NCBI GenBank assembly: GCA_947496605.1
Contig: CANMDF010000002.1
Coordinates: 558,001-622,000 of the forward strand
Source: an uncultured Paracoccaceae bacterium
Lineage (GTDB): Bacteria > Pseudomonadota > Alphaproteobacteria > Rhodobacterales > Rhodobacteraceae
DNA length: 64,000 nt
Reading direction: 5' to 3'
Shown: positions 33,482-41,960 of the stretch, in pieces
Layout: every line of letters starts with the position of its first letter
Numbering within the stretch: position 1 is the first letter of the stretch
Position numbers and translations under genes: made by a program
Notes under the pieces: model-generated
Databases searched by the model: none
What the model saw: the letters and a program-made list of their open reading frames with translations, nothing else
What the model was told of the DNA's origin: nothing

Positions 33482-35056
33482 ATGGCTCGAGTTGCCTTTA
33501 TCCTACTTTGTCACAAAAATCCTGCGGTGATCATCCAGCAGGCCGAACAGATGACTGCGGCGGGGGACTATATAGCTATTCATTTTGATGCGTCGGCAAG
33601 TGCGCAAGACTTTGAAGCAATTCATTCTGCTCTCGGAGATAACCCTAACGTCGTTTTTGCAGCGCGGGTCAAATGCGGTTGGGGCGAGTGGAGCTTGGTG
33701 CAAGCCACCCTCAAAGCGATCGAAGCCGCAGTTGCTGCTTTTCCAAGGGCGACCCATTTTTACATGGTTTCGGGCGATTGCATGCCAATCAAATCGGCCG
33801 GCTTCGCCCACAAACTGTTGGATGAAAACGATGTCGACTATATCGAAAGCCACGATTTCTTTGACAGCAATTGGATCAAAACCGGGTTTCGAGAAGAGCG
33901 ACTGGTTTATCGCCACTTCTTTAATGAGCGTACGCAGAAGCGACGTTTCTATACCGCTTTAGAGCTGCAAAAGTGGTTCAAGATGACCCGCAAGATCCCC
34001 GAGGACTTGCAGATCATGATCGGCAGCCAATGGTGGTGTTTGCGGCGTCAAACTGTCGAAGCCGTCTTGGAATTCGTGCAATCGCGTCGCGATGTCATGC
34101 GATTTTTCCGGACCACCTGGATACCAGATGAGACGTTCTTTCAAACGCTTGTCCGCCATTTGGTCCCCGCCCGCGAGATAGAGAATCGGACGTTGACGTT
34201 TTTGATGTTCTCTGACTACGGAATGCCTGTCACGTTCTACAACGATCACTATGATTTGCTTTTGGGACAAGGGTCACTCTTCGCACGCAAGATCAGCGCT
34301 GAGGCTGGCGAGTTACGAGAACGATTGGGTGCACTCTATGCCAGCGATCAGATGGACTTTGTGATTTCGGATGAAGGGCGCAATCTGTTTCAGTTTTTGA
34401 CGGGACGTGGTCGGATTGGGCGACGTTTTGCCCCCCGTTTCTGGGAAAGCGAAACCACGCTGGGCCGTAGTCGTGAATTATTGATCATTGCATGTAAGAA
34501 ATGGCACGTGGCAAAGCGGCTGGTAGAAGCGATCCAGCACACTACGAATGTGCCGGCGGTAGCTTACCTGTTCAATGAAGACGACACCGCTTTGCCCGAC
34601 TTGGGCGGGATCGAAAGTTCATTGCAAAAGCGCAGCCGCCACCGCCGTGCGTTGATGCGTATGTTGTTTGACCATTACGATAGTGATCGTCTTGTTATTT
34701 GCCTTGATACGTCGAACCTTGAACTTATGGCTGACTTTTTCGCAGATCGCGCCACCGTCCGCATGCTTGAGATCGAATGTCGTTTTGACGATGATTATCT
34801 GGTTGGCCATGCGATGCGCGTCGGCTTGGCCGGTCCACAAACGAGCGAGGCCACACTTGCGCGTCTCTTGCCGACTATCCGCCACGATATGATTTATGAA
34901 CGTGACGCAATCCGGGATGCCGGGTTTGCCCAAACGACGCGGATCAAAGAAACGGCGACAGCGGATGAAAATGCGCAAGCGATTGCGCAGTTCTTGCAGG
35001 TGTCATCTGATGTGGCGCACACACTTGCGAATACCCCCCATCTTTTTGTTGATTGA
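33482..35056 (+). CDS. GT14-like (Core-2/I-branching) glycosyltransferase with extra C-terminal domain
   Basis: A 524-aa protein. The first 290 residues follow the GT14 branching-enzyme/xylosyltransferase pattern: RVAFILLCHKNPAVI, IAIHFDASA, FYMVSGDCMPIKS near residues 90-102, IGSQWWCLRRQTVEAVLEF near 178-196 and WIPDETFFQTLV near 210-221. The following 230 residues (from about 300) form a second domain that I do not recognise, with ILIIACKKWHVAKRLVEAI-like content. ATG 33482 begins the conserved domain; a frame to 33326 is unlikely. The sulfotransferase is head to head, and the HIT gene follows after 8 nt. Confidence 0.87.
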   Translation: MARVAFILLCHKNPAVIIQQAEQMTAAGDYIAIHFDASASAQDFEAIHSALGDNPNVVFAARVKCGWGEWSLVQATLKAIEAAVAAFPRATHFYMVSGDCMPIKSAGFAHKLLDENDVDYIESHDFFDSNWIKTGFREERLVYRHFFNERTQKRRFYTALELQKWFKMTRKIPEDLQIMIGSQWWCLRRQTVEAVLEFVQSRRDVMRFFRTTWIPDETFFQTLVRHLVPAREIENRTLTFLMFSDYGMPVTFYNDHYDLLLGQGSLFARKISAEAGELRERLGALYASDQMDFVISDEGRNLFQFLTGRGRIGRRFAPRFWESETTLGRSRELLIIACKKWHVAKRLVEAIQHTTNVPAVAYLFNEDDTALPDLGGIESSLQKRSRHRRALMRMLFDHYDSDRLVICLDTSNLELMADFFADRATVRMLEIECRFDDDYLVGHAMRVGLAGPQTSEATLARLLPTIRHDMIYERDAIRDAGFAQTTRIKETATADENAQAIAQFLQVSSDVAHTLANTPHLFVD

Positions 35057-35064
35057 GGACTCTC

Positions 35065-35427
35065 ATGGAATACGTCTACGACGACCAGAACATCTTTGCC
35101 AAAATCCTACGCGGTGAAATCCCCAATAGGACAGTGTTTGAAAACGATCACGCACTGGCTTTTGAGGACATCGCACCGCAGGCGCCTGTGCATGTACTGG
35201 TGATCCCCAAAGGTCCATACATGAGCCTAGATCATTTTGCCCGTGATGCATCTGCTGATGAGCATCATGGTTTCATGAAGGCTGTCGCCGAGGTTTGTCG
35301 TATCACCGGCGTCGATGAAGGTTTTCGTGGCATCTCAAACACCCGTGTGCATGGGATTCAGGATGTGCCGCACTACCATATGCATATTCTAGGTGGCCGT
35401 CAGTTGGGGCGCATGTTGTCGGATTGA
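35065..35427 (+). CDS. HIT-family protein (histidine triad hydrolase)
   Basis: A 120-aa HIT protein, which hydrolyses or binds nucleotide conjugates such as AMP-lysine or Ap4A. The N-terminal part FAKILRGEIPNRTVFENDHALAF is typical of HINT, and the triad is QDVPHYHMHILGGR near residues 98-111 with His-X-His-X-His. The start ATG 35065 follows GAGG. It is 8 nt downstream of the glycosyltransferase gene, so it may be co-transcribed. A 20-bp palindrome and the CCTCCGGCGG repeat follow the stop. Confidence 0.92.
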   Translation: MEYVYDDQNIFAKILRGEIPNRTVFENDHALAFEDIAPQAPVHVLVIPKGPYMSLDHFARDASADEHHGFMKAVAEVCRITGVDEGFRGISNTRVHGIQDVPHYHMHILGGRQLGRMLSD

Positions 35428-35470
35428 TCAAAATTCTAGAATTTTGAAGCCTCCGGCGGAAGTTTGATTG
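35428..35470 (+). repeat. palindrome plus CCTCCGGCGG gene-end repeat
   Basis: Directly after the HIT stop, 35428-35447 is a perfect 20-bp AT-rich palindrome centred on TCTAGA, followed by CCTCCGGCGG (35450-35459) and AAGTTTG. The same core occurs at 18532-18541. It is a hairpin-forming gene-end element that may act as a terminator for the polysaccharide group. Confidence 0.6.
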
Positions 35471-35487
35471 GACATAGAAAGTAGCGG

Positions 35488-36417
35488 TTAGCGCGAAGAC
35501 GTGAGCGATAGGAAAACGTCTTCCAGATGTGCTTCTTCGGTCTTGACGTCTTTGATTGTAATCCCGGCATCGCGCACCAGTGACAGAATCTGATCCGCGG
35601 GCGTAATGCCACTTTGGTAGGTGAAAGTCAGCGTGCCATCGGCCTGCTTCTGACCGGCGATTGTGTCAGGCAACGCCGGCAGTTCGGCTGGGGTCGTTGG
35701 TGTGATCACCAGGGTCTTGCTGTCTAGTCGTCCCAGCAGATTTGCAGTGCTATCTTTAATGATCACCTCGCCATGATTGATGATGGCGATGTCGTCGCAC
35801 ATCTCTTCGGCTTCTTCGAGGTAGTGTGTCGTCAGGATGATCGTCATTCCGTCTTCGTTCAGTTTGCGCACGTTCTGCCAGAGCATATTGCGCAATTCGA
35901 TGTCGACACCCGCTGTCGGTTCATCAAGCACAAGTATGCGGGGCGAATGCACCAGTGCCTTGCCCAACAAAAGTCTGCGCCGCATGCCGCCGGAAAGTGA
36001 CCGCGCATAGGCGTCAGCTTTGTCCGTTAGTCCAATCAGCTCAAGGATTTCGGCCGTTTTGCGTTGGCTTTTGGGAACGCCATAAAGCCCCGCTTGCACG
36101 TCGAGTGACCCTGCTGGCGTAAAGAACGGGTCGAGGTGAGGCTCTTGCGGCATGATCCCAATGGCCGCACGCGATTGTCTGGGGTTCTTGTCTTGATCAA
36201 ATCCCCAGATTTTCACGCTGCCTGCAGATTTCACCACGAGGCCCGCAAGGATATTGATGAGTGTCGATTTGCCTGCGCCGTTTGGCCCCAAGAGCCCAAA
36301 GATAGACCCGCGGGGAATGGCCAGATCGATCCCTTTGAGCGCTTCTTTCGCAGGACTGCGCCCGGTGGCTGTATAGGTCTTCTTCAGTCCTTGAATTTCT
36401 ATGGCCTTGTCGCTCAT
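35488..36417 (-). CDS. ABC transporter ATP-binding protein, no adjacent permease
   Basis: A 309-aa ABC ATPase of the CcmA/DrrA type. Walker A is LGPNGAGKSTLINI near residues 38-51, the signature LSGGMRRRLLLGKAL near 139-153, Walker B ILVLDEPTAG near 160-169, and the H-loop TTHYLEEAEEM near 195-205. The 80-residue C-terminal extension (EEAHLEDVFLSLTSSR) is found in DrrA-like ATPases. No permease gene lies next to it here: the flanking genes are HIT and a zinc finger. The permease may lie elsewhere, or the transporter may be incomplete. Confidence 0.92.
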   Translation of the reverse strand: MSDKAIEIQGLKKTYTATGRSPAKEALKGIDLAIPRGSIFGLLGPNGAGKSTLINILAGLVVKSAGSVKIWGFDQDKNPRQSRAAIGIMPQEPHLDPFFTPAGSLDVQAGLYGVPKSQRKTAEILELIGLTDKADAYARSLSGGMRRRLLLGKALVHSPRILVLDEPTAGVDIELRNMLWQNVRKLNEDGMTIILTTHYLEEAEEMCDDIAIINHGEVIIKDSTANLLGRLDSKTLVITPTTPAELPALPDTIAGQKQADGTLTFTYQSGITPADQILSLVRDAGITIKDVKTEEAHLEDVFLSLTSSR

Positions 36418-36504
36418 GCCGTCTTTCCCCTTGCCCGCGTCTGCGGTATGTTTGTTGCAGACTTAAGGCGGGCAACGGCCCGCGGCAACCAGATGAGAGT
36501 ATTC

Positions 36505-36684
36505 ATGTCCACACCTGCACCAGAGACGAAGATTGTTCATGATTGGCGTGTGGCCTGTGATGGCGGCGAAGGTGCGCTTGGGCATCCACGTGTATGGCTG
36601 CAGATTTCCCAAGAACATGGCTGGATTGAATGCCCCTATTGTGATGCCAAATTGGTGCACAAGGAATTCGAAGGTAAGGTCTAG
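36505..36684 (+). CDS. zf-CHCC zinc-finger domain protein
   Basis: A 59-aa protein with one zinc-binding motif of the CHCC/NDUFS6 type: HPRVWLQISQEHGWIECPYCDAKLV at about residues 28-52, where the Cys-X2-Cys and upstream His/Cys (VACDGG, GHPRV) hold zinc. Homologues in the Rhodobacteraceae are accessory to complex I in mitochondria-like systems, but the bacterial role is not proven. The ATG at 36505 starts the conserved domain. The pirin gene follows 89 bp later on the same strand. Confidence 0.88.
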   Translation: MSTPAPETKIVHDWRVACDGGEGALGHPRVWLQISQEHGWIECPYCDAKLVHKEFEGKV

Positions 36685-36773
36685 CAGTCCTGCACAGAAT
36701 GTGTTCACCGTTGTGCGTTTCGCTATCGGGCAGCGAGGGTTATGTGTCTTCGTAAGAAATGAAGGAGCACGCT

Positions 36774-37685
36774 ATGACGTTTCGTCCTGTGACAAAAACC
36801 TCTGCCGCCCAACCCACGATGGAGGGTGCTGGCGTACATTTACACCGTGTCTTTGGTTTCGGTGATCCGGCTGAAAGCGATCCGTTCCTGCTGCTGGATG
36901 ATTTCCGCAATGACATTCCAGAGCACTATGAGCGCGGTTTTCCCTGGCATCCTCACCGTGGGATTGAGACGATCACATACGTTTTGGAGGGCGAAGTCGA
37001 ACATGGGGATTCGTTGGGTAACCACGGAGTTCTGGGGGCAGGATCTGTGCAATGGATGACTTCGGGATCTGGGATTTTACATCAAGAAATGCCCAAAGGT
37101 AACGCCGCAGGTCAGATGCATGGGTTCCAACTATGGGCGAACCTGCCGTCCGCGCTTAAGATGACAGCACCCCGCTATCAAGACATCGGTAACAGTGATG
37201 TCCCTGAGATTATTGATGACGACGGCACGCGCGTGAAGATCATTACCGGCAAGTTTTGGGGAAAAACGGGCCCTGTCGACGGCATCGCCGCTGACCCTTT
37301 GTTTCTTGATGTCTCCGTACCGCCAAATGGTCGTAAGGTTTTGCCAGTCGACACACGTGCCAACGCCTTTGCATACGTCTTTGCGGGTGCGGGCAAATTT
37401 TTGGATGCCGCTGATCCCGTGGGTGTGCGGGTCGAAAAGGAGGTTGCAGGCCAAGAGCTGAATATCCGCGACATGACTGGAAACCGTACTTTGGTGCGCT
37501 TTGGCAATGGTGATGATGTCACTATTCAGGCCGGTCCTGATGGTGTGCGTTTTCTATTAATCGCCGGCCGTCCCATTCAGGAACCTGTCGCGTGGCATGG
37601 ACCGATTGTGATGAACACCCAGGCCGAATTGCGTCAAGCGATGAAGGATTTGCAAAATGGGACGTTTATTCAATCCGCCCATTAA
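36774..37685 (+). CDS. pirin-family protein
   Basis: A 303-aa bicupin of the pirin family. The N-terminal cupin has FLLLDDFRND and the metal-binding HPHRGIETITYVLEGEVEHGD near residues 56-76, then SGSGILHQEMP and GFQLWANLP. The C-terminal cupin follows. Some pirins are quercetin 2,3-dioxygenases or redox-sensing cofactors; which function applies here is unknown. ATG 36774 has AAGGAG six bases upstream; the ATG at 36759 lies within that site. The stop shares four bases with the convergent broken gene. Confidence 0.9.
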   Translation: MTFRPVTKTSAAQPTMEGAGVHLHRVFGFGDPAESDPFLLLDDFRNDIPEHYERGFPWHPHRGIETITYVLEGEVEHGDSLGNHGVLGAGSVQWMTSGSGILHQEMPKGNAAGQMHGFQLWANLPSALKMTAPRYQDIGNSDVPEIIDDDGTRVKIITGKFWGKTGPVDGIAADPLFLDVSVPPNGRKVLPVDTRANAFAYVFAGAGKFLDAADPVGVRVEKEVAGQELNIRDMTGNRTLVRFGNGDDVTIQAGPDGVRFLLIAGRPIQEPVAWHGPIVMNTQAELRQAMKDLQNGTFIQSAH

Positions 37686-38134
37686 CTCATCGGGATGGGT
37701 CCGCTGAGGCACGGCAGACGTGGGCTGACGGACCCATCAGGCGTGAGGAATTCCAATACATTTTCGCCCGACCAGATTTGGATGGGCTGTCCGAGACTGT
37801 CGCTGCCATTCCCGATCACTGTGCCGGTTTCATTGTCTTGAGTGTGATAGATTACCCCGATGTCCACGCCGTTGTCGCAGGTCATTTGCCCCATGCCTGC
37901 GCCGAACGGCCCGTCTGCTGTCCATGTTCCGTCGCAGTTTACGCCGTTTGAAATTTGTCCGGTCACGGGCCCGGTATCCTAACCCCGCGCTTCGCCGTCG
38001 AAATGCAGGCCTTGATCGCCGATGCAAGCCAAAACGCGGACGCAGTTTGACTGCTCATAAGGACTGTTTTCGCAGGTTTCTGCGTTGACGGGTGCCGCAA
38101 GGCAGATGGTCACTGGAAGGATCAGGCGGATCAT
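37682..38134 (-). pseudogene. secreted protein gene interrupted by an in-frame TAG
   Basis: From ATG 38134 the minus strand encodes MIRLILPVTICLAAPVNA, a clear signal peptide with cleavage after about residue 18, then a cysteine-containing region (TCENSPYEQSNCVRVLAC). At 37981-37979 a TAG stops the frame, and the same frame then continues without another stop for nearly 100 codons (from DTGPVTGQISNGVNC to LPCLSGPIPMS). The amber codon is probably a Trp codon with one changed base, since GARG-x-DTG would fit a Trp. A GTG at 37966 could restart but would lack the signal. Unless suppressed, the gene is inactive. Confidence 0.75.
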
Positions 38135-38172
38135 GGCAAAACCTATGCGAGGCAATGTGGGGATGACTTCAG

Positions 38173-40971
38173 ATGGAAACGAAATTCGGCAAGGGCTGTC
38201 ACCTGCATCTGATTGATGGCTCGGCGTTTATCTTTCGCGCCTATCATGCGCTTCCGCCCCTGACACGCAAGTCCGATGGTTTGCCAGTGGGCGCAGTGAG
38301 CGGATTTGTGAACATGCTGCAGCGCTATGTTGAGGGCAATAATGGTGCCGATGCGGCGACCCATGTGGCGGTGATTTTCGATAAGGGCAGCCATACGTTT
38401 CGCAATGACATGTACGACCAATACAAAGCCAACCGTGATGCGATGCCAGAGGATTTGCGCCCGCAAATTCCGCTGACGCGTGTGGCGACCAAGGCGTTCA
38501 ACATCGCCTGTGAAGAAGTCGAAGGGTTTGAGGCTGATGACATCATCGCCACCCTTGCCCATCAGGGCCGTGATGCGGGTGGGCGTGTGACGATTGTGTC
38601 GTCCGACAAGGACTTGATGCAGTTGGTTGGCGGTGGGGTCGAAATGCTCGACCCGATGAAGAACAAACGCATTGATAGTGACGGTGTGGTTGAGAAATTT
38701 GGTGTGGGCCCTGACCGTGTTGTTGATGTGCAGGCTTTGGCTGGCGATAGCGTGGATAACGTGCCCGGTGCGCCGGGGATTGGGATCAAGACGGCTGCAT
38801 TGCTGATCAACGAGTATGGCGATCTGGAAAGCCTGCTGGACCGCGCGAGCGAGATTAAGCAACCCAAACGGCGTGAGACGTTGATCGAAAACCGTGCGCA
38901 GATTGAGCTGTCCAAAAAACTGGTGCAGTTGGATTGCGGGATGTCGCTGGACTTTGGACTGGACGATCTTGAGGTGCAGGACCCCGATCCAGAGGTGCTG
39001 TTGGCGTTCTTGGCGGAAATGGAGTTTCGCACTGTGACCAAGCGGATCGCGGATAAGTTGGGCGTTGAAGCACCAGAGGTTGAGGTAGCGGCACCCGTCG
39101 CTGATCCAGCAGCGCCTGAGACCGTTGGCTTTGATCCTGATGCTTATGAATGCGTGCGCGATGCCACCGCTTTGCAGGTGTGGATCGACCGGATTTGGGA
39201 TCGTGGTTATGTGGCCGTTGATACTGAAACGACTGGTCTGAACGATATGACCGCTGATTTGGTCGGTATCTCGCTGTGCGTAGAGGCGGGGCAGGCCTGT
39301 TACATTCCGCTGACCCATAAATCGGCTGCGTCCGATGACCTTTTTGGATCGGACGAAATGGCCGATGGTCAGATGAATTTTGATGAGTGTTTGGCGATGC
39401 TGAAACCGGTTTTACAGGACCCTGCGGTCATCAAAATCGGCCAGAACATGAAGTACGACACCAAGATTTTCGCGCGTTTGGATATCGACGTTGCGCCGAT
39501 AGATGACACGATGCTGATGTCCTACGCGATGAATGCGGGCAAGCATAACCATGGCATGGATACGCTTTCTGATCGGTATTTGGGCCACACACCCATTCCG
39601 ATTAAACCACTGCTTGGCACAGGCAAGTCCGCGATTACCTTTGACCGGGTGCCGGTAGATGAGGCGGTGAAATACGCCGCCGAGGATGCCGATATCACCT
39701 TGCGCCTTTGGCAGCAGTTTAAGCCGCAATTGCATGTGAACAAAGTCACCACCGTATACGAGACGATGGAGCGGCCCTTGGTGCCCGTGCTGGCGCAGAT
39801 GGAGCGGAACGGGATCAAGGTGGACCGTGATACGCTCAGCCGGATGTCGAACGCTTTTGCGCAGAAAATGGCGGGGCTTGAGGCCGAAATTCAGGACATG
39901 GCGGGGCGCCCTTTTAACGTGGGCTCGCCCAAGCAATTGGGTGAGATCCTGTTTGATGAAATGGGAATGCCGGGCGGTAAGAAGGGTAAAACGGGCGCTT
40001 ATGCGACGGGTGCCGATATCCTTGAGGACCTTGCGACCGAGCATGAATTGCCGCGGCGCGTGCTGGATTGGCGGCAGCTGTCCAAACTGAAATCGACATA
40101 TACGGATGCCCTGCAAGAGCACATCAACAAAGACACCGGGCGCGTGCATACGTCTTACTCCATTGCGGGGGCGAACACAGGGCGCCTGGCGTCCACCGAT
40201 CCGAATTTGCAGAATATTCCGGTGCGGTCGGAAGAAGGGCGGCGCATCCGCGAAGCCTTTATCGCCGAGGATGGTAAGGTGATCGTCAGCCTCGATTATT
40301 CCCAGATTGAACTGCGCATTCTGGCGCATATCGCGGGGATTGATGCACTGAAACAGGCGTTTCTGGATGGCATCGACATTCACGCAATGACCGCGTCCGA
40401 GATGTTTGATGTGCCGCTGGATGAAATGACACCCGATGTGCGCCGTCAGGCGAAAGCGATCAACTTTGGTGTGATTTACGGTATTTCCGGCTTTGGTCTG
40501 GCGCGCAACCTGCGCATTCCACGCGGCGAAGCGCAGGGGTTCATCGACCGCTATTTTGAACGCTTCCCTGGTATCCGCACATATATGGACGACACCGTCG
40601 CCTTCGCGAAAGAGCATGGATACGTGCAAACGCTGTTCGGGCGTCGGATCAACACGCCCGAGATTGGGGCGAAGGGACCGCAAGCAGGCTTTGCCAAACG
40701 GGCCGCGATCAATGCGCCGATCCAAGGAACGGCGGCAGACGTGATCAGGCGGGCGATGATCCGGATGCCCGCGGCTATCGAAGGGCTGCCAGCGAAGATG
40801 CTGCTACAGGTGCATGATGAATTGATCTTTGAGGTCGAAGAAGGTGCGGTGGATGACCTGATCAACGCAGCGCGTGACGTGATGGAGAATGCAAGCGACC
40901 CTGCGGTGAAGCTGGATGTGAAATTGGCGGTGGATGCGGGGCAGGGCGCGAATTGGGCTGAGGCGCATTGA
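38173..40971 (+). CDS. polA: DNA polymerase I
   Basis: PolA removes RNA primers and fills gaps. At 932 aa it has all three domains: the 5' nuclease (residues 1-290, GSAFIFRAYHALPP and EGFEADDIIATLA), a 3'-5' exonuclease (340-540) with DTETTGL and YAAEDADIT catalytic residues intact, and the polymerase with SLDYSQIELRILAHIAG, RQAKAINFGVIYGI and LLQVHDELIFEVEE. It is therefore probably proofreading-competent. Start ATG 38173 precedes the family N terminus by a few residues. Confidence 0.98.
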   Translation: METKFGKGCHLHLIDGSAFIFRAYHALPPLTRKSDGLPVGAVSGFVNMLQRYVEGNNGADAATHVAVIFDKGSHTFRNDMYDQYKANRDAMPEDLRPQIPLTRVATKAFNIACEEVEGFEADDIIATLAHQGRDAGGRVTIVSSDKDLMQLVGGGVEMLDPMKNKRIDSDGVVEKFGVGPDRVVDVQALAGDSVDNVPGAPGIGIKTAALLINEYGDLESLLDRASEIKQPKRRETLIENRAQIELSKKLVQLDCGMSLDFGLDDLEVQDPDPEVLLAFLAEMEFRTVTKRIADKLGVEAPEVEVAAPVADPAAPETVGFDPDAYECVRDATALQVWIDRIWDRGYVAVDTETTGLNDMTADLVGISLCVEAGQACYIPLTHKSAASDDLFGSDEMADGQMNFDECLAMLKPVLQDPAVIKIGQNMKYDTKIFARLDIDVAPIDDTMLMSYAMNAGKHNHGMDTLSDRYLGHTPIPIKPLLGTGKSAITFDRVPVDEAVKYAAEDADITLRLWQQFKPQLHVNKVTTVYETMERPLVPVLAQMERNGIKVDRDTLSRMSNAFAQKMAGLEAEIQDMAGRPFNVGSPKQLGEILFDEMGMPGGKKGKTGAYATGADILEDLATEHELPRRVLDWRQLSKLKSTYTDALQEHINKDTGRVHTSYSIAGANTGRLASTDPNLQNIPVRSEEGRRIREAFIAEDGKVIVSLDYSQIELRILAHIAGIDALKQAFLDGIDIHAMTASEMFDVPLDEMTPDVRRQAKAINFGVIYGISGFGLARNLRIPRGEAQGFIDRYFERFPGIRTYMDDTVAFAKEHGYVQTLFGRRINTPEIGAKGPQAGFAKRAAINAPIQGTAADVIRRAMIRMPAAIEGLPAKMLLQVHDELIFEVEEGAVDDLINAARDVMENASDPAVKLDVKLAVDAGQGANWAEAH

Positions 40972-41030
40972 GGAAAAACGGGCTCTTAGCAGATCGGATC
41001 AAATCAGTGTTAGAGTCTTAGGAATTAACC

Positions 41031-41270
41031 ATGATCATAAGGGCTTTTCGATCAGTTAGAGCATGGGAAAAACGTCGCCAAATTGCCGGAATGTATTCCC
41101 CTGCATATGGTCTTTTTGGTTTCCTGCTGCCTACCCTTATTTATTTTTCAATTGCACCTTACTTCGAGACACAAATTACGGCACTTCATCCAAATCTATT
41201 TGTCTATCTCTATTTCGCAAGCTGCGCTGTAAGCATGATTGTTCTAATTTTTTTCGATGATTGGCGATGA
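41031..41270 (+). CDS. small two-helix membrane protein, AT-rich
   Basis: A 79-aa candidate gene. Two hydrophobic helices (YSPAYGLFGFLLPTLIYFSI and LFVYLYFASCAVSMIVLIFF) are visible after a basic N terminus (RAFRSVRAWEKRR). An AGGA lies 7 nt before the ATG. The gene is noticeably AT-richer than polA upstream and Hsp20 downstream. I do not recognise it. The topology and a plausible ribosome site support it; lack of known relatives makes it uncertain. Confidence 0.45.
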   Translation: MIIRAFRSVRAWEKRRQIAGMYSPAYGLFGFLLPTLIYFSIAPYFETQITALHPNLFVYLYFASCAVSMIVLIFFDDWR

Positions 41271-41312
41271 GGAAAGACCTGACTTAGGTTCTCTCTTTGA
41301 TATTAACAAAAA

Positions 41313-41338
41313 GCGCGCCACCTTCTGCGGTGACGCGC
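41313..41338 (-). terminator. terminator for the Hsp20 gene
   Basis: GCGCGCCACC (41313-41322) pairs with GGTGACGCGC (41329-41338) apart from one C-A mismatch, with a 6-nt loop; on the minus strand the stem ends in TTTTTG. It lies just past the Hsp20 stop. Confidence 0.85.
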
Positions 41339-41360
41339 CCATTCTGTCAGCGGTGCGACT

Positions 41361-41828
41361 TTAGTTAACGGACTTCGCCTCAACCAAGTTCGCGTCTTTC
41401 TTCACATCAGACGTAATCTCAATCCGGCGTGGTTTCAGCGCTTCCGGCACTTCACGCATCAGATCGATATGCAGCATGCCGTTTTCATGTGCGGCACCCG
41501 TCACGCGGACGTGGTCAGCGAGGTGAAAGCGACGTTCAAACGCGCGGGTGGCGATGCCGCGGTGCAGGTAGTTGCGCTCGGTCTCATCAGCGGCTTTGCG
41601 GCCGGTGACTTGCAATGAACGGTCTTTGACCTCAATCGCGAGGTCGTCGTCGGAAAAGCCAGCGACGGCGATGGAAATACGCCATGCGTCGTCATCGGTT
41701 TTTTCGATATTGTAAGGGGGGTAGCTGTTTTGGCCGACATCATTGGCAAGGGCGCGATCCATCAGATCAGCAACTTGGTCAAAGCCAACGGTGGCACGGT
41801 AAAGCGGTGTTAGGTCAAATGCACGCAT
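41361..41828 (-). CDS. Hsp20-family small heat-shock protein
   Basis: A 155-aa IbpA-like chaperone that holds unfolded proteins. The alpha-crystallin domain runs from about residue 33 to 130: YPPYNIEKTDDDAWRISIAVAGF, EVKDRSLQVTGRK, YLHRGIATRAFERRFHLADHV with the conserved FERRF, and GMLHIDLMREVPE; the C-terminal IEI motif appears as PRRIEIT. No neighbouring chaperone gene is present. A terminator follows. Confidence 0.93.
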   Translation of the reverse strand: MRAFDLTPLYRATVGFDQVADLMDRALANDVGQNSYPPYNIEKTDDDAWRISIAVAGFSDDDLAIEVKDRSLQVTGRKAADETERNYLHRGIATRAFERRFHLADHVRVTGAAHENGMLHIDLMREVPEALKPRRIEITSDVKKDANLVEAKSVN

Positions 41829-41960
41829 TTGGGGTCATCCTTTTCTTAAGCGATAACAATGTGATGACTTTCCCATAGGGGACAAGCCGGTTCGCCGGGA
41901 CCCATCATTGGCGTCCCAGTACACAGTATTTGGGAATGGTATTCCCGGCTTTCAAGGGGG

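Noticed and set aside
38143..39318. 391-codon minus-strand open frame opposite the 5' half of polA
   Set aside because: Same reason: it mirrors a high-GC coding strand and has no recognisable motif.
39412..40725. Long open frame of 437 codons on the minus strand opposite polA
   Set aside because: It is a shadow of the polA coding frame; the translated sequence is rich in His, Arg and Gln, has no ribosome site, and polA motifs are complete.
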